This document shows positions 22,780-35,269 of a stretch of DNA of 64,000 nucleotides, piece after piece (positions within the stretch are counted from its first letter, which is position 1; every line of letters begins with the position of its first letter). The DNA comes from Petrolisthes cinctipes (taxonomy: Eukaryota > Arthropoda > Malacostraca > Decapoda > Porcellanidae), in NCBI GenBank assembly GCA_033782935.1, contig JAWQEG010002494.1, forward strand, positions 348,501 to 412,500, in the 5' to 3' direction. Below the pieces are notes generated by a model that searched no databases, had not been told where the DNA came from, and saw only the letters and a program-made list of their open reading frames with translations. The position numbers were made by a program, and so were the translations under genes.

Positions 22780-23435
22780 AGGTGTGATGTGAAAGTATGT
22801 GCTTTATTCCCTGACCCTCCTTGGAGCAGGGTTGGTCACGATGTTTACTGCAGGTCATGTCACAAGGATATCAAGTCTGCCTTGTCCTACATCCAAATAG
22901 TGTCCCTTGCCACACCCACATTTACCCTGGTCAGGACAGCATGATGGTCAGAGCTGCCTACGGGTCCCAGCTGGTGACAGCATAGGGTGTCCACCTGGAG
23001 GTCAGAGATGACAGGATCCAGCGTCCCTTCCCGTTCCTGTGTGGGGAAAGTCACATGGTCTATCAAGCCCTGTACATCCAGGAGATTTTTTGGAGGCTTA
23101 CTGCTACAGGTGGTGGTTGAGGTCACCCACCACCAGGAAGTGGCTGCAACGGTGTTCTATCAGCAGGTCATTCAGTTTCTCTGTCAAGTAGTGGAGTGAG
23201 GCAGGCCCCTGTCTTGGTGGACGGTACATAGCGCAGATCATGAGGACTGAACAGTCAGCCAGTACAACCCAGAAAAACATGGCTTCCATCTGGAGAGGTG
23301 TTTCCACATTTCGTAGCTGGGACTAATTACCCTCCTTGAAACATAGAGCCTTCCCGCCTCCTGCTCGTTCCAGGCGATCCCTCCTGGTCCAGTGGGTATA
23401 GCCACGTATTTTGTCTCTTTCTCCAGGTCGTTCAT
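22780..23435 (-). pseudogene. LINE endonuclease fragment, minus strand
   Basis: Minus-strand segments read QMEAMFFWVVLADCSVLMIC, AMYRPPRQGPASLHYLTEKL, then HFLVVGDLNHHL (the GDxN motif) and, after a frame change, LDPVISDLQVDTLCCHQLG and VGSSDHHAVLTRV (the SDH motif). This is an EEP endonuclease from a different LINE family than its neighbours, probably of the CR1/Jockey group. Three overlapping frames carry the pieces, so it has frameshifts. The downstream RT of this element is not adjacent. Confidence 0.78.
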
Positions 23436-23942
23436 CTGCCTCTACTCTCCGGACTTCTTCCTGCAAACATAGGGTTCGCTCTTAATGTCATCTCCTGGAG
23501 CATCTGTGGTATCACCAGTTATGTTAAACTCAGTCAACTCATGGTCAATGTTTTTCCTCATCATCCGAGTATTTTCTTTCTCCAGGAATTATTTCCAGGA
23601 TGGTCTCTCACCTCTGGACAAACTCTTAACTTGCATACATACCTTCTAGCCACATCACCTTCTTCTGTACCTCCACCGATCCTGACATGATCTTTCAGCT
23701 TCAGGAAGGTACTCTGGATCTCATCCTCACATCGGGACTGATAACATATCAGAACCAGTGCTCCATGGTGCCAGTTTTATTCTCTGTTCATGTCACACTT
23801 TGGCTTCATTATATTCTACCTGCTGGGTCTACTGCTCCTGCCACTCGTTTACATATTGCTGTTCCTGTAAATCATTATATTCTACCTGCTGGGTCTGCTG
23901 CTCCTGCCAATCGTTTACATATTGCTGTGACTGTAAATCATT
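23410..23942 (+). pseudogene. I-like LINE endonuclease fragment A (copy 2)
   Basis: Nearly identical to 11925-12370: NVISWSICGITSYVKLSQL, then GTLDLILTSGLITYQNQC and two copies of the 66-bp unit (HYILPAGSTAPATRLHIAV). It stops at CTGTAAATCATT (23931-23942), exactly where arm 2 of the inverted repeat begins. The continuation of fragment A is found 6.6 kb away at 30558. Confidence 0.87.
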
Positions 23943-25515
23943 GTATCAGATTACTTTACTGAGGGAATTTGAACTTGGAAGGGAGAACCAAAGATTAAAG
24001 GGTGGAGATTGAAACTGAGGGAGACTTTCATAGAAGCATTTCTGAGTAACATCAAACAAGAATAAAATCTGAAGACCTGGTGGAAAGAAAATATTAATGT
24101 GATTTGAAAAGAGGAAGAAATTGTCGGTAAAACATTTGGTAAAGAACAACAAAATATATAAAGAAACTTGGTGGTTGAACCAGGATACACTGGAGAAAAT
24201 CAGTAAACAGAAAGAAGCAAACAGAGCCTATGACACGAATGTTTCGAAAGAGATTAGAGAGTCTTGAAAGGTGGTGTGTATAGAATACAAAGGAGCAGTA
24301 GCACAGGGTAAGGCGACAGTAACGAATGATTTCTATGAGTAGCTAGAGGCGACAGAGGGACAGAAGAATATGTATAGGATAGCGAAGAACAGAAACAAAG
24401 CCACCAAAGATCTAACACACATCAAGTAGATCAAGGATGAGGAGGGAGAGTGTTGACAGATAAGGATGGTGTAAATACAGAGTGGAATTATTATTTTGAA
24501 AAATTATTGAATGAGGAGAACGATTGGAGAATGATAGAGGATGGAAATTAGCATGTAAGAGAAGTACAGGATATTAACGGATTTGAAGTACAGATAGCGT
24601 TACTAAAAATGAGAGAAGGAAAGGCAGTTGGTCCTGATGGTATTACCAATCAAAGAGTGGAAATGTTTAGGGAGAGAAGGAGTAAATATATTATGAGATT
24701 TGCTGGCTACAATGTACACTCGTGATACGTAATCTCTGACCAGACGAACGGCAGGAGGCACCACACATACCCTGCATTCGAACTCAGCCTCTATAGGTGG
24801 ACTGGGAGGGGAAATGAGCAATACCAGGCGATTCAAAGCTTTCTGCTCATCACACTCTGGTCAGAAATTATGTATCACGAGTGTAGTGATACTGATTTAT
24901 AAAGAGAAAGGAGACATCTAGGAGAGTAGTAATTACAGAGGCAAAAAATCTATGTCTCAGATGATGGAAAACTATGCTTGAGTTCTATATTTGATAGAAG
25001 TGAGAATATGGAGAGAAACTTGTGTAAGAGAAGAACAGTTCGGGTTTATACCGGAAAAGGGACAGTGGATGCAATAGTTTCTTTGAGACAGGCAATGGAG
25101 AAGTACAGAAGGAAGTAGAAAGAGCTACACTTGGTGTTCATTGATCTGGAGAAAGTGTATGATCGGGTTTCAAGGCAGTTTCAAGTTTGGAGATGTATGA
25201 AGGTGAAAGAAGTTCCTAAGATGTATGGAATTGTTCAGCAAGATACAGTATGTATGCAGGAACAACGGCTCGAGTAAGAAGTGTTGTTAGAATGATGGAA
25301 GAGTGTCGGTTCTCAGCCCTTACATTTTCGATCTTGTGATGGATGTGATGACTGCAGATGTTAGAGAGGAGGTTACATGTAGTGCTTTATTCTTGGATGA
25401 CATTGTATTGGTTGACTTGAGCACAAACTGGAAAGGAGTCAAGCCGTGTAAGATAGAGGTATGAGGTTGAAGCAGGACTTAATATGGAATATTGATAGGT
25501 GAGAGGTGATGGGAG
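23943..25515 (+). pseudogene. RTE-type LINE fragment (arm 2)
   Basis: Inverted counterpart of the minus-strand RTE at 18.5-20.1 kb. It preserves pieces such as the GPDGIT region, VFIDLEKVYDRVSRQF near 25135-25190 and LFLDDIVLVDLS near 25390. Both ends are missing: the 5' part is cut at the arm boundary, and the C-terminus is replaced at 25515 by the 35-bp minisatellite. A 167-bp MITE interrupts it at 24717. Multiple stops. Confidence 0.82.
24717..24883. mobile_element. MITE with 28-bp TIRs and TA target duplication
   Basis: A 167-bp segment begins CACTCGTGATACGTAAT and ends with its inverted form; the 28-bp ends (24717-24744 and 24856-24883) differ at two positions. TA flanks both sides (24715-24716, 24884-24885). 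Arm 1 has the uninterrupted target near 19150, with a single TA. TA duplication and no coding capacity fit a Tc1/mariner-derived MITE. Confidence 0.92.
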
Positions 25516-25529
25516 GCAGGGCAGGGGAC

Positions 25530-25710
25530 TAGGAAGCTGGGGTACTTTAAGTCTGCTTGGGGACTATGTAGCTGGGGTACTTTAAGTCTGCTTGGGGACT
25601 ATGTAGCTGGGGTACTTTAAGTCAGCTTGGGGACTATGAAGCTGGGGTACTTTAAGTCTGCTTGGAGACTATGAAGCTGGGGTACTTTAAGTCTGCTTGG
25701 GGACTATGCA
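25530..25710 (-). repeat. 35-bp minisatellite inside gag (arm 2)
   Basis: Five units of 35 bp (GGACTATGTAGCTGGGGTAC then TTTAAGTCTGCTTGG), period checked at 25561 and 25596. It occupies the same gag site as the 36-bp array of arm 1 but with a different unit sequence. Confidence 0.93.
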
Positions 25711-26345
25711 ACCCCACGAGGACTCTCAGGCGAACCCTGAGGAATGTGATGGAGAGACAAAAATATTCACCATACTTGACTCTCTCGATGATGTCCTGAC
25801 ACTTTCTGGAGATGATGATGAACCGGGATCTGACTGCAGACATCTTTACTTCAGCCAGTCCATGCTGCAGTTGGAGGGCCTTGTTAACGACAAACAACCA
25901 CTGCAGCTTCATGTCCATAGAAAAGGAGAGCTTGACTCATGTGTCACCCAGGGCAAATGCAGGACAATGAGACGAGGAACAGGTGTGGGTAGGGGTCGAA
26001 GCACCAGAGCAAGGCAAAGAAGACTGAGAGTCAAGTACGTCATGCATATCCGAAGTATTCTTGACGGTCTTGGCAGTGAGAGGCAAACAATTCACATTAG
26101 CAGATTCCCAGCAGTCAGAAGAGGCCTCCACACATTGCTTGGTAGAGGTGGATGAGATGGATATCTGTAACACATGCTGAGGAATGATTGAGAAGAGGGG
26201 GATATTGGGTAAGGGTTTGCCAAGGCGGCCATTTATCCTATTGTAAAAACTCGTTGTCTTCTGATATGTCTGAGTTTGCCTCCAGACAGGAAGCTACATC
26301 CGATAAACTGCTCTCCATCAGGCCAGACAAGGCTTTGACGGGAAA
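25652..26345 (-). pseudogene. I-like LINE gag fragment (arm 2)
   Basis: Minus-strand reading gives SGLMESSLSDVASCLEANSD near 26300 and, from 25918, MDMKLQWLFVVNKALQLQHG with FIIISRKCQDIIERVKYGEY. It is the counterpart of 16908-17570, with a few substitutions (for example a change at the start of AVRSRF). A stop at the DNEFLQ end divides the two parts, as in arm 1. The 3' part of gag beyond the minisatellite, present in arm 1, is deleted here. Confidence 0.78.
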
Positions 26346-26358
26346 GCAAACAAACTCT

Positions 26359-26700
26359 TCAAAGTGCACAAGAGTGAGGTAAGGATGGAGAAGGTAGATA
26401 GCCGGGGAGCTTCGTGTAGTCAAGCGAAGGGAGGGTCTGACAGATGGTGGAGAAGTGATGGTTCATTTTGTCACTGGATTCAGAGTGAGAGAGATGGGAG
26501 ACACAGAGGATGGTGGAGAAATTATTTGATAGTCCACACAGATGTTTAATTTTGGAAAACCATTGAAAATTATTTGTTTGTTTTGAACTGTAAATTTTAC
26601 TTGGGTAGTGGTTTTTCTTTGCCTTGGCAATTTCTCTGAGTTTTTTATTTCTGAGCCGTTTGAACCTGTTTATGTTTGTGTAGAGTCGACGTGATAACAA
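26359..26700 (-). pseudogene. CR1-like LINE linker fragment (arm 2)
   Basis: An open minus-strand frame of 113 codons, with NINRFKRLRNKKLREIAKAK, NHYPSKIYSSKQTNNFQWF and CQTLPSLDYTKLPGYLPSP. It resembles the linker between endonuclease and RT at 40.3-40.6 kb. It lacks the stop codons that interrupt the arm 1 copy and so records the better-preserved state. No RT follows; gag of another LINE is fused downstream. Confidence 0.68.
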
Positions 26701-27294
26701 AATTATTCCACTTGGTGTATAAGTCTGTCTTGACCTTAGTCCAGGTGTAGCAGGTGATCCACTGACCTTAAGGCTGTGTCAGGTGTGTAGAGTAGAGGTG
26801 ATAACAATATTATTCCACTTGGTGTATAAGTCTGTCTCAGTGATCACTTCAGTCCAGGGGTACCAGGTGATTCACTGACCTTAAGGCTGAGTCAGGTGTG
26901 GTCATAATGACAGGGGCTTGGTGGAGTATAGTGGTTGGTGCAGGTGAACACAGAACAGAACAATGTGTGCTGCGTCCCAGGGGAGGGAAGGGTTGGGGGG
27001 GCAGGGTAAAGCTGGTTACCAAAATGTCAGTCAACACTAGGTCTAAGGTAATGTTGCCCGTTATGAAATTTACTTGTCACGACCGCCCTAGCCGACCTCG
27101 ATTAACAACAACTTTCACACAAAACTTTCACACGGGCTTTCGTATATTTACTTACGAGTTCGAAGTTAACTCCTTCACTAAACAAATCAATCTTAATTAT
27201 TTTAGTATGTCGCTCATTGTAGAATGATTTATAATCATATGTAGTGATAGTGATATTGACGTGTATAAATAAGGTGTGGTCATCGAGTGGGGCA

Positions 27295-27405
27295 GAAAAG
27301 AAGCTATGGTACCAACATCACCAAAAAGCTTCACTGTCTCATCTAGTGAGACACCCAATAATCTCGGGGCCTCGTAAGAGTCACGGGCTACTGACACCCT
27401 ACAGT
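27295..27405 (-). repeat. Dispersed conserved block (copy 2 of 3)
   Basis: Inverse of 15850-15965, with CTCGGGGCCTCGTAAGAGTC and AGTAGCCCGTGACTC-type content on the minus strand. Confidence 0.7.
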
Positions 27406-27419
27406 CCCGAGGTATAAAA

Positions 27420-28505
27420 GAAGTATAAAAAAAACAATATATCATATGTTGTAAATTTACGTTACGAATGGCAATGAAACTTCCTTTATTCTTTTTCTTG
27501 TTCCTGTGTCTAATGTTATCTCTAAATCGATCATTATCCTACCTAACTGGGCAGCTGGTATATAATCGGATACTTATCATGAGAAGTGAACGATATATTG
27601 TTTAGTTAAGCTGTATTGGAGTTGCAGCTTGATGTCCAGACGTGGTTGTGTATCAAGTTCTTTTGTATTGCACGTATATGAGAATTCCCTCTAACACTTC
27701 TCCCCACCTGTATAATCCACTCTGTATGGTGTGTTCTCTTCACTGCCTCCGTAAATACTAACTTTCCGGCTTCCAGACTAAACCTGGTAATTTATGATCT
27801 AGTGCATCACAACCCAGAAATATATTATCGAGATATTCGACTGATTTCTTGGATTTGTGATGTTATGTGATTGTTTCTTTAATTAAGTTCGAGTATCTTT
27901 TTAGATGGCTCGAAATTTTGGTATTATAAATATATAAATAAATTCGAGAATCTTTTTAGATGGCTGTAACTACTGGCAATATAAATGTTAAATAACAACG
28001 ATAATTGCTGATATTATGTCGTTAATGCTTCTCTGTGGGAAATAATTACCACATTGCCACTGGTTGGAATGTCTACAACTTACTTTAATGAAAGCTGTAA
28101 CTGAAGGTTGCTAGTATTTAATTCATTAAAGTCACCACAGATAACTAGCTTGGAAGAAGGAAACTGGATCTTAAGACGGTCTGATGTGACGATGATGTGG
28201 TCGATCAGGGCAGGTCCGATGAGTGCTCGGGGTGGATGGCAGAAAGGCAGTAAATGATTGTGATGTGTGTGTGTGTGTTACTGGCAGATTTCCTTATTCT
28301 TTCTGTGATAATTGGCTGACATGATGATATAGTGTAATTTATTTCTATACTCTGAGATTAATATATCTTATAGTCATCTAGTATATGTCATAAAAATACA
28401 AACTCCAATTTTCTTTCATCTACTTTTCTCCATCGAATGTTAACAGTGTAATTATGACACTCGCAATTTGAATCCTAAAAATCTTTCTCTAGGTAAGTGT
28501 CATAG
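27420..28505. other. AT-rich non-coding arm sequence
   Basis: Counterpart of 14970-15845. It contains about 170 bp (28130-28300) not found in arm 1 and no recognisable gene. Confidence 0.65.
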
Positions 28506-28506
28506 T

Positions 28507-28508
<2 letters not shown>

Positions 28509-28582
<74 letters not shown>
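28509..28582 (+). repeat. (CT)n microsatellite
   Basis: About 37 CT repeats. Inverse of the GA run at 14906-14969. Confidence 0.97.
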
Positions 28583-28587
<5 letters not shown>

Positions 28588-28866
28588 TTAATTAACAACA
28601 TAATGGTTGTGTGAATACTAACCTTTGTTATCCACAGTTTACACAGTAGTCCTGTGTGTGTTGTAGAGGACAGGAGGGTGACACAATAGTAATGAAGGAA
28701 CACCAACATGGACAACACAAAACACACCAAGAAAACCAATATACTATATGTGTAATGTATAAGTAAATACATTGACTTGGTAACATATTAGGCAGAGAAA
28801 AGAGGTTGTATGAGAGACAAATAATGATGAACGATAAGTGACTGTTGTGACTCTAGTTTTAACATC

Positions 28867-29290
28867 TTCAATGTGTTACCCTTCCCACTAACCAAGATGA
28901 CAAATATAAAATTAATGTCTGACACAATATTCCTCAATGTGTTACCATTCCCACTAACCAAGATGACAAATATAAAATTAATGCCTTTACATTCTCCTAT
29001 TCGTTCCTCTCCCTCCCCTACCTTTACCCTACCTACCCTTCCCTTCCCTCCCCTACCGCTCTTTTCCCTTTCCTTCCTTTACAGCTTCATATCCTCTCCC
29101 TTCCTCTCCTTTACTATCCCCAATCCTCACTTCCTTCCCATTAACCTTTTTCTCCTATCCCTTCCTACAATTTCTTCCCTTTCCTTCATTCCTACTCTTC
29201 CTTTTTCTTACCCTTACGTCATCGTTCCCTCCAAACCCTCCATCCTTCCTCTCTCCTTCTCCTCACTCACCCTACCCTCCACCCTATTGT
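28867..29290 (-). repeat. Polypyrimidine tract with a 64-bp duplication
   Basis: The segment TGTTACCCTTCCCACTAACC to TAAAATTAATG occurs twice (about 28872 and 28936). It is followed by CCCTTCCC-type sequence, the inverse of 14337-14570. Open frames here are low-complexity artefacts. Confidence 0.8.
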
Positions 29291-29459
29291 ATATACGACT
29301 GTCTGCAAGACTTATCACAGGATGTACCAATATATCTAATATATACTGTATATTGTTAAAATTAGACAAATACATGTCAAATATACAAATAAAATATATT
29401 CATGTAGTGTTACAAGAAAAGATAAACATACATGAAAGATATTGGTTTTATATACTGTA

Positions 29460-30015
29460 TGTGTGTTAATGTGTGTGTGGCCTGGTGATAGTGTGTGTGT
29501 GTTAATGTGTGTGTGGCCCTGTGATAGTGTATGTGTGTTAAGGTGTGTGTGGCCCTGTGATAGTGTATGTGTGTAGCTTTGAGATAGTGTGTGTGTTAAT
29601 GTGTGTGTGGCCTTGTGATAGTATATGTGTGTTAATGTGTGTGTAGCCTTGTAATAATGTATGCGTGTTAATGTGTGTGTAGCCTTGTAATAATGTATGT
29701 ATGTTAATGTGTGTGTGGCATTGTAATAATGTATGTGTGTTAATGTGTGTGTGGCCTTGTAATAATGTATGTGTGTTAATGTGTGTGTGGCCTTGTAATA
29801 ATGTATGTGTGTTAATGTGTGTGTGGCCTTGTAATAATGTATGTGTGTTAATGTGTGTGTGGCCTTGTAATAATGTATGTGTGTTAATGTGTGTGTGGCC
29901 TTGTAATAATGTATGTGTGTTAATGTGTGTGTGGCCTTGTAATAATGTATGTGTGTTAATGTGTGTGTGGCCTTGTAATAATGTATGTGTGTCAATGTGT
30001 GTGTGACCTTGAGAT
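29460..30015 (-). repeat. 36-bp minisatellite, expanded
   Basis: About 15 units of 36 bp (TTAATGTGTGTGTGGCCTTG then TAATAATGTATGTGTG), period checked at 29704 and 29740. Units to the right are near identical and those to the left degenerate, indicating recent growth at the right-hand side. Open frames of 161-219 codons across it encode 12-residue repeats and are artefacts. Confidence 0.96.
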
Positions 30016-30243
30016 AGTGTCATGGCGGCATCCGTAGGGACAGTGGAGGAAGAGATAATACAAATTAGATAATGAACTTCAGTGTACTGCGAGTAATTTA
30101 ATCCTTTGTCAATTATTGTGTTGTTACTTCTTGCAAATCAATGTAGTATACTTTATTTTAAGTCTGACTAATGACCCATATTTGTTTAACAATTATCAAA
30201 CAACTTTTCTGTATCTAGGGAGGATCACAAGCATTTCAGATTG

Positions 30244-30246
<3 letters not shown>

Positions 30247-30291
<45 letters not shown>
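30247..30291 (+). repeat. (CA)n microsatellite
   Basis: About 22 CA repeats. Inverse of 13589-13625. Confidence 0.95.
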
Positions 30292-30294
<3 letters not shown>

Positions 30295-30458
30295 CATTAA
30301 CCACAAAATCAGTTTTACCTTCATACAGTAGTCCAAGTTAATCTTAATTTAAAGGAATTTAATGGTCAATAATTTTACAGCGATAGGGATAGTACGAACC
30401 CAACACACACACACACACACACACGTTTCCTGTCACGTACATACATATATATACAATT

Positions 30459-31110
<652 letters not shown>

Positions 31111-31165
<55 letters not shown>
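31111..31165 (+). repeat. (GA)n microsatellite
   Basis: About 27 GA repeats ending the direct copy of 12.3-12.9 kb. Confidence 0.97.
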
Positions 31166-31168
<3 letters not shown>

Positions 31169-31432
31169 TAGACGTGGAACAGACAGGAAGAAGATAGATA
31201 AATCAAGACAGGAAAAAAATGTGCTCACTGCGCGATAAAACACACACACATTAAACTGGCACAATGACACGTGACAAGGAATGAACACAGAAATATAAAA
31301 ACGAAAGAAAATTGTTATTGACTGGCTGGTGTGCAGTACAGAAGAGTGTATGGAATTATAATAGTGTGTCAAATTATAGGATATGAAATATTATAGAGCG
31401 GTTTTAGCCCATCAGGATGGTGGAATGTGAAG

Positions 31433-31640
31433 TTAATTTGTGGGGAAACAAACACACACATCTCTGCTTGGGGCCTTTACTTGGTTAATTTGTGGGGAAA
31501 CAAACACACACATCTCTGCTTGGGTTCTTTACTTGGTTAATTTGTGGGGAAACAAACACACACATCTCTGCTTGGGTTCTTTACTTGGTTAATTTCTGGG
31601 GAAACAAACACACACATCTCTGCTTGGGGCCTTTACTTGG
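31433..31640 (+). repeat. 52-bp minisatellite, four units
   Basis: TTAATTTGTGGGGAAACAAA, CACACACATCTCTGCTTGGG and CCTTTACTTGG repeat every 52 bp (31433, 31485, and on). The sequence is unrelated to the Helitron satellite despite the same length. Confidence 0.95.
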
Positions 31641-33308
31641 TCACCGCTTCTTTTCTGCTACAAATGGTCCAGTGTTCGGTCCTTTCTTGGGACACCATAA
31701 AAATCTTTCACTGATTCCAGAGGTTACCACCCCTGTGAGTAGGGTGTGGGGAGTTTGACTCGGCTATCTCAGTGAGGTCTTCCTGCTTACCCAGCTATAG
31801 CCGAAGCTGACTCGGGTCTCACGTGAGTGGAGAGGTCTCTGGGCCACACATCATCCTTGTGATGCGTGCTATTGTAGTATTTCATACAGTCTAGTGTGTG
31901 CTTCACTCTGTCCCATTGACTACCACTCATAAGCGGACCTTTAACCTTTTATTATTAATCTGAGTAAAGTTGTCAGCATCAAAATTATAAGGTTTATGCC
32001 TATTTCTATTTTAATGTTAGTACAATGACAACATAAATCTCAGACTATATCAGAGTGAGTATGGCATAATGAAGACTAGTCTGTGAAATGAAATCGATAG
32101 GAGAGATTGGGGATTGGTAAGACTAGAAAGAAACAGAGTCCAGTGTGGTAATAGGAAGGAACAAAAGAGGGAATGATTGATAGAGACATTGGTAAGAAGA
32201 ATATTTGTCACACTGTATTACCCGTGTTTAACAAATGGTAACGAATAATGTTAAGTCACAACATATACGAAATATTCATGTTACTAAAATACATGTCGAA
32301 GTTTAAATTAATACTTTTTAGCAACAGAGGTATAAATGGAAGGTTACTTAACACTGAATGGGGAGAGGGGAGGCCAGGAGGGGAAGTACTGTATTTATAG
32401 AACAAAAAAACAACATGTAATGGCGTAACACACACTGCCATTATCTATGTTGATGACGTGTGTATCTGGCAACATTATTGTATTCTTGCAACGTTGCCTC
32501 TATGACTGAAAATGCTTTGGTATATTTAATAAACAACTTTCTGGCAACATTATATATATTTCTGTGTGTTGGTATCCGTAAACAAAAATCTTCCTGCACC
32601 AATATCATATATTTCTCAATAATATTATGATTCCACCTTCACAACATATATAATATTATAACTTTGAGGAATTTGTTGTTAAATTATTTTAGTTCACATA
32701 TGGTCATATGTAATATTAGACATTTAAACCATATATAGCTGTCAATTCTATCACATAGAGTGTTCTCTGATTAACAGGAACGTATCATGGACTAAGAAAG
32801 ACAAACTTCTGGTATTGACTGTACAGCTGTGTTTATGATTCCCTGAGACACCATCTTATGGAAGGAACTTGACCTTCTCTATCCTTACTGGACAGTAGGT
32901 AGTTGAATCAAACTGTCTGACCAACACACACAGTGAAGCTAACAATAATATTACATTGAGGGAACTTGACCTTCTCTATCCTTACTGGACAGCAGGTAGT
33001 TGAATCAAACTGTCTGACCAACACACACAGTGAAGCTATATATACATATGTATATATAAACATTTATTTATTTATATCAGTATCTTTCTGCCCATCTATT
33101 TACCATTGATGAAATACATTAGTTGTTGTGTGTTCATAATGATACGAGTGGAATGGTGGTGATGACAAGTGTTACATTACACTCTACTTTGACATTTTAT
33201 TCTCCCCTTTCTTATAAGTTTCAAAGGTAGGCCATTATCTCCCACACTCCCTCCCTCGATTTCGTTCTCACTCTCTCTCTCCCTCTATCCATACTTGATT
33301 AAACCTTC

Positions 33309-33310
<2 letters not shown>
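31641..33310. other. Apparently low-copy non-coding sequence
   Basis: No convincing ORF, splice-site-bounded exon or RNA gene was seen. The only structure is a 97-bp tandem duplication at 32864-33037 (GGAACTTGACCTTCTCTATC to CACACACAGTGAAGCTA). This is one of the few parts of the window with no recognised relative elsewhere in it. Confidence 0.6.
32864..33037 (+). repeat. 97-bp tandem duplication
   Basis: Two nearly identical units starting at 32864 and 32961. Confidence 0.9.

Positions 33311-33360
<50 letters not shown>
33311..33360 (+). repeat. (CT)n microsatellite
   Basis: About 25 CT repeats. Confidence 0.97.
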
Positions 33361-33363
<3 letters not shown>

Positions 33364-33574
33364 AACACTCAGGAAACCCCCATCGTTGAGGCAAAAATGG
33401 AGTGAGTTTATTTCCTCTCTCTCCAAGGTTGACGTCACCAACGAGAACTTTTGGGTCTGGGACTATAAACAATATTATAGTAAGAACAAAGGGTTTTTTA
33501 TCCCCTTGTTTAGCCAATATATAAATATTATCAGGTGTCTAAGACCAGTTATTACACAGAATAAAACAAGTTAT

Positions 33575-33870
33575 TAATTGCAATTATAACATGTACAGTG
33601 TGTGTGTGTGTATGTGTGTGTGTGTGTGTGTGTGTGATCCTACAAGTTATCCACTCATAGATTCTAGTGTTCTTCCCTACATCCTAAAAGTGTGTATAGT
33701 AATAAATATACAACCCTTGTCAAGGGGAATATGAAAGTTATTATATTGATTTAACAAGTTGTAATAACACAATAATTTACAAAGGATTAATTTGTTCGCA
33801 GTACACTGGAATTCATAATCTAATATGTTTTATCTCTTCCTCCACTGTCCCAATGGATGACGTCATGACA
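33575..33870 (+). repeat. Third copy of arm sequence, part 1
   Basis: Contains a GT array (33597-33636) and then ATTTACAAAGGATTAA, GCAGTACACTGGA and TCTTCCTCCACTGTCCC, matching 13590-13850 in the same orientation. It diverges after the TGTCCC motif. Confidence 0.8.
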
Positions 33871-34419
33871 CTTCCTGTGTGCGTAGGTGTATGTGTGTGT
33901 GTGGTTACTACTGGATTTGCAACCATCTTGTAGTGTTGTGTTTGTATAAATCCTTCTCAACTTCAGCATTACAGTGCTTCAATCTCTGGAGTTTATTATC
34001 AAGAAGAACCTTCCACATAATATTGGGTAAAGTGTTTTGTTGTTACTATTAATATTAAATCCTGCACTCAACTATTTTGGATTGTCTTCCTTTGAAATGC
34101 TCTGTATTTCTTCATAATCTCTCCCTCTCTTTATCACTTCCTATCTTTCCTCTCCTATATTCTTCTTTGGTCAGGTTTCTTCTGTGTAAACATACATTCT
34201 TTTCTGTACTGAACAGTTGCACCTTGCAATCCTCCCTCAATTCTTCTTTGAGTAATAATAAGTACACTTGGACATTGTGAACCAACACTACCAACATTAA
34301 CCATTACATTGTCAGGTGATATTATAATATTTAATATTGATCATAATAAGTGATTGGTTGGAGACCAATTTAGTTTTAATAAATACAGTAATGGTAATAT
34401 TAGTAATGTATAGTAAGCC

Positions 34420-34622
34420 CCAGGTCCGTGAGTTTAAGGGGGTGCGGGAGTAGGGGACAGGCTTGGGGGGGTTTTGGGGGGTGCGGGAATAGGGGGACAG
34501 GCTTTGGGTAGGTAGAAAGCCTGTCCCCCTACCCCCCCACCCACCCAAGCCTGTCCCCTACTCCCGCACCCCCCTAAACCCCCCCCCCCCAAGCCTGTGC
34601 CCCTATTCCCGCACCCCCTTAA
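34420..34622. repeat. G/C-rich inverted repeat (foldback)
   Basis: The left half is G-rich (TAAGGGGGTGCGGGAGTAGG, GGACAGGCTTGGGGG) and the right half is its C-rich inverse (AAGCCTGTCCCCTACTCCCG). The centre has perfect 14-bp arms GGGGGACAGGCTTT (34492-34505) and its complement (34516-34529) around a 10-base loop. Single-stranded forms of the C-rich repeat are seen at 20120-20260 and 62264-62510. Confidence 0.88.
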
Positions 34623-34729
34623 TTAAAACTGTTTACTGAGGGGTTACTACCATGGCTGGGAGTTGGCCTGGCCTGGCTGACGTTCACGGAGATTATCTCA
34701 TCACAGGAAGAGATGAAGAGAAACTAGAT

Positions 34730-35135
34730 ATTGAGGGAGGGAAGCAGGGAGAGGGAAGGGAGAGAGTGTGTGAGGGAGTGAGAGAGTGGACAGTGAAGGA
34801 ACAAGGAGGGAGAGGGAGGGGAGAGAGAGTGTGAGGGAGTGAGAGAGTGGACAGTGAAGGAACAAGGAGGGAGAGGGAGGGGAGAGAGAGTGTGAGGGAG
34901 GGAGGGAGTGGACAGTGAAGGAACAAGGAGGGAGAGGGAGGGGAGAGAGAGTGTGAGGGAGGGAGGGAGAGAGTGTGAGGGAGGGAGGGAGGGAGGGAGT
35001 GAGAGAGTGGACAGTGAAGGAACAAGGAGGGAGGGAGGGAGGGAGGGAGTGAGAGAGTGGACAGTGAAGGAACAAGGAGGGAGGGAGGGAGGGAGAGAGT
35101 GTGAGGGAGGGAGGGAGGGAGAGAAGGAGCCTTTG
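34730..35135 (+). repeat. Polypurine minisatellite
   Basis: Irregular units of about 50-100 bp, each with GTGGACAGTGAAGGAACAAG followed by (GGGA)n and (GA)n. Five copies of the anchor motif. Open frames in several phases on the minus strand are low-complexity artefacts. Confidence 0.9.
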
Positions 35136-35269
35136 TGCAATTTTATAAATATATATATTTTTTTTTAACATTCTACGGTGAAATGGTAAACTAATAATAA
35201 CATTGACAAGCGTTCCACTAAGAACACATATTATTATAACCTGATTATTATATATACCTATTATAACCT

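Noticed and set aside
25697..26155. A 152-codon plus-strand frame, with a counterpart at 17102-17560 minus, as a conserved gene
   Set aside because: It lies antisense to LINE gag; conservation between the arms is expected from their recent common origin and no family motif was seen.
29336..30023. 219- and 161-codon histidine/threonine-repeat proteins
   Set aside because: Translation of a 36-bp GT-rich array, with an equally open frame on the other strand.
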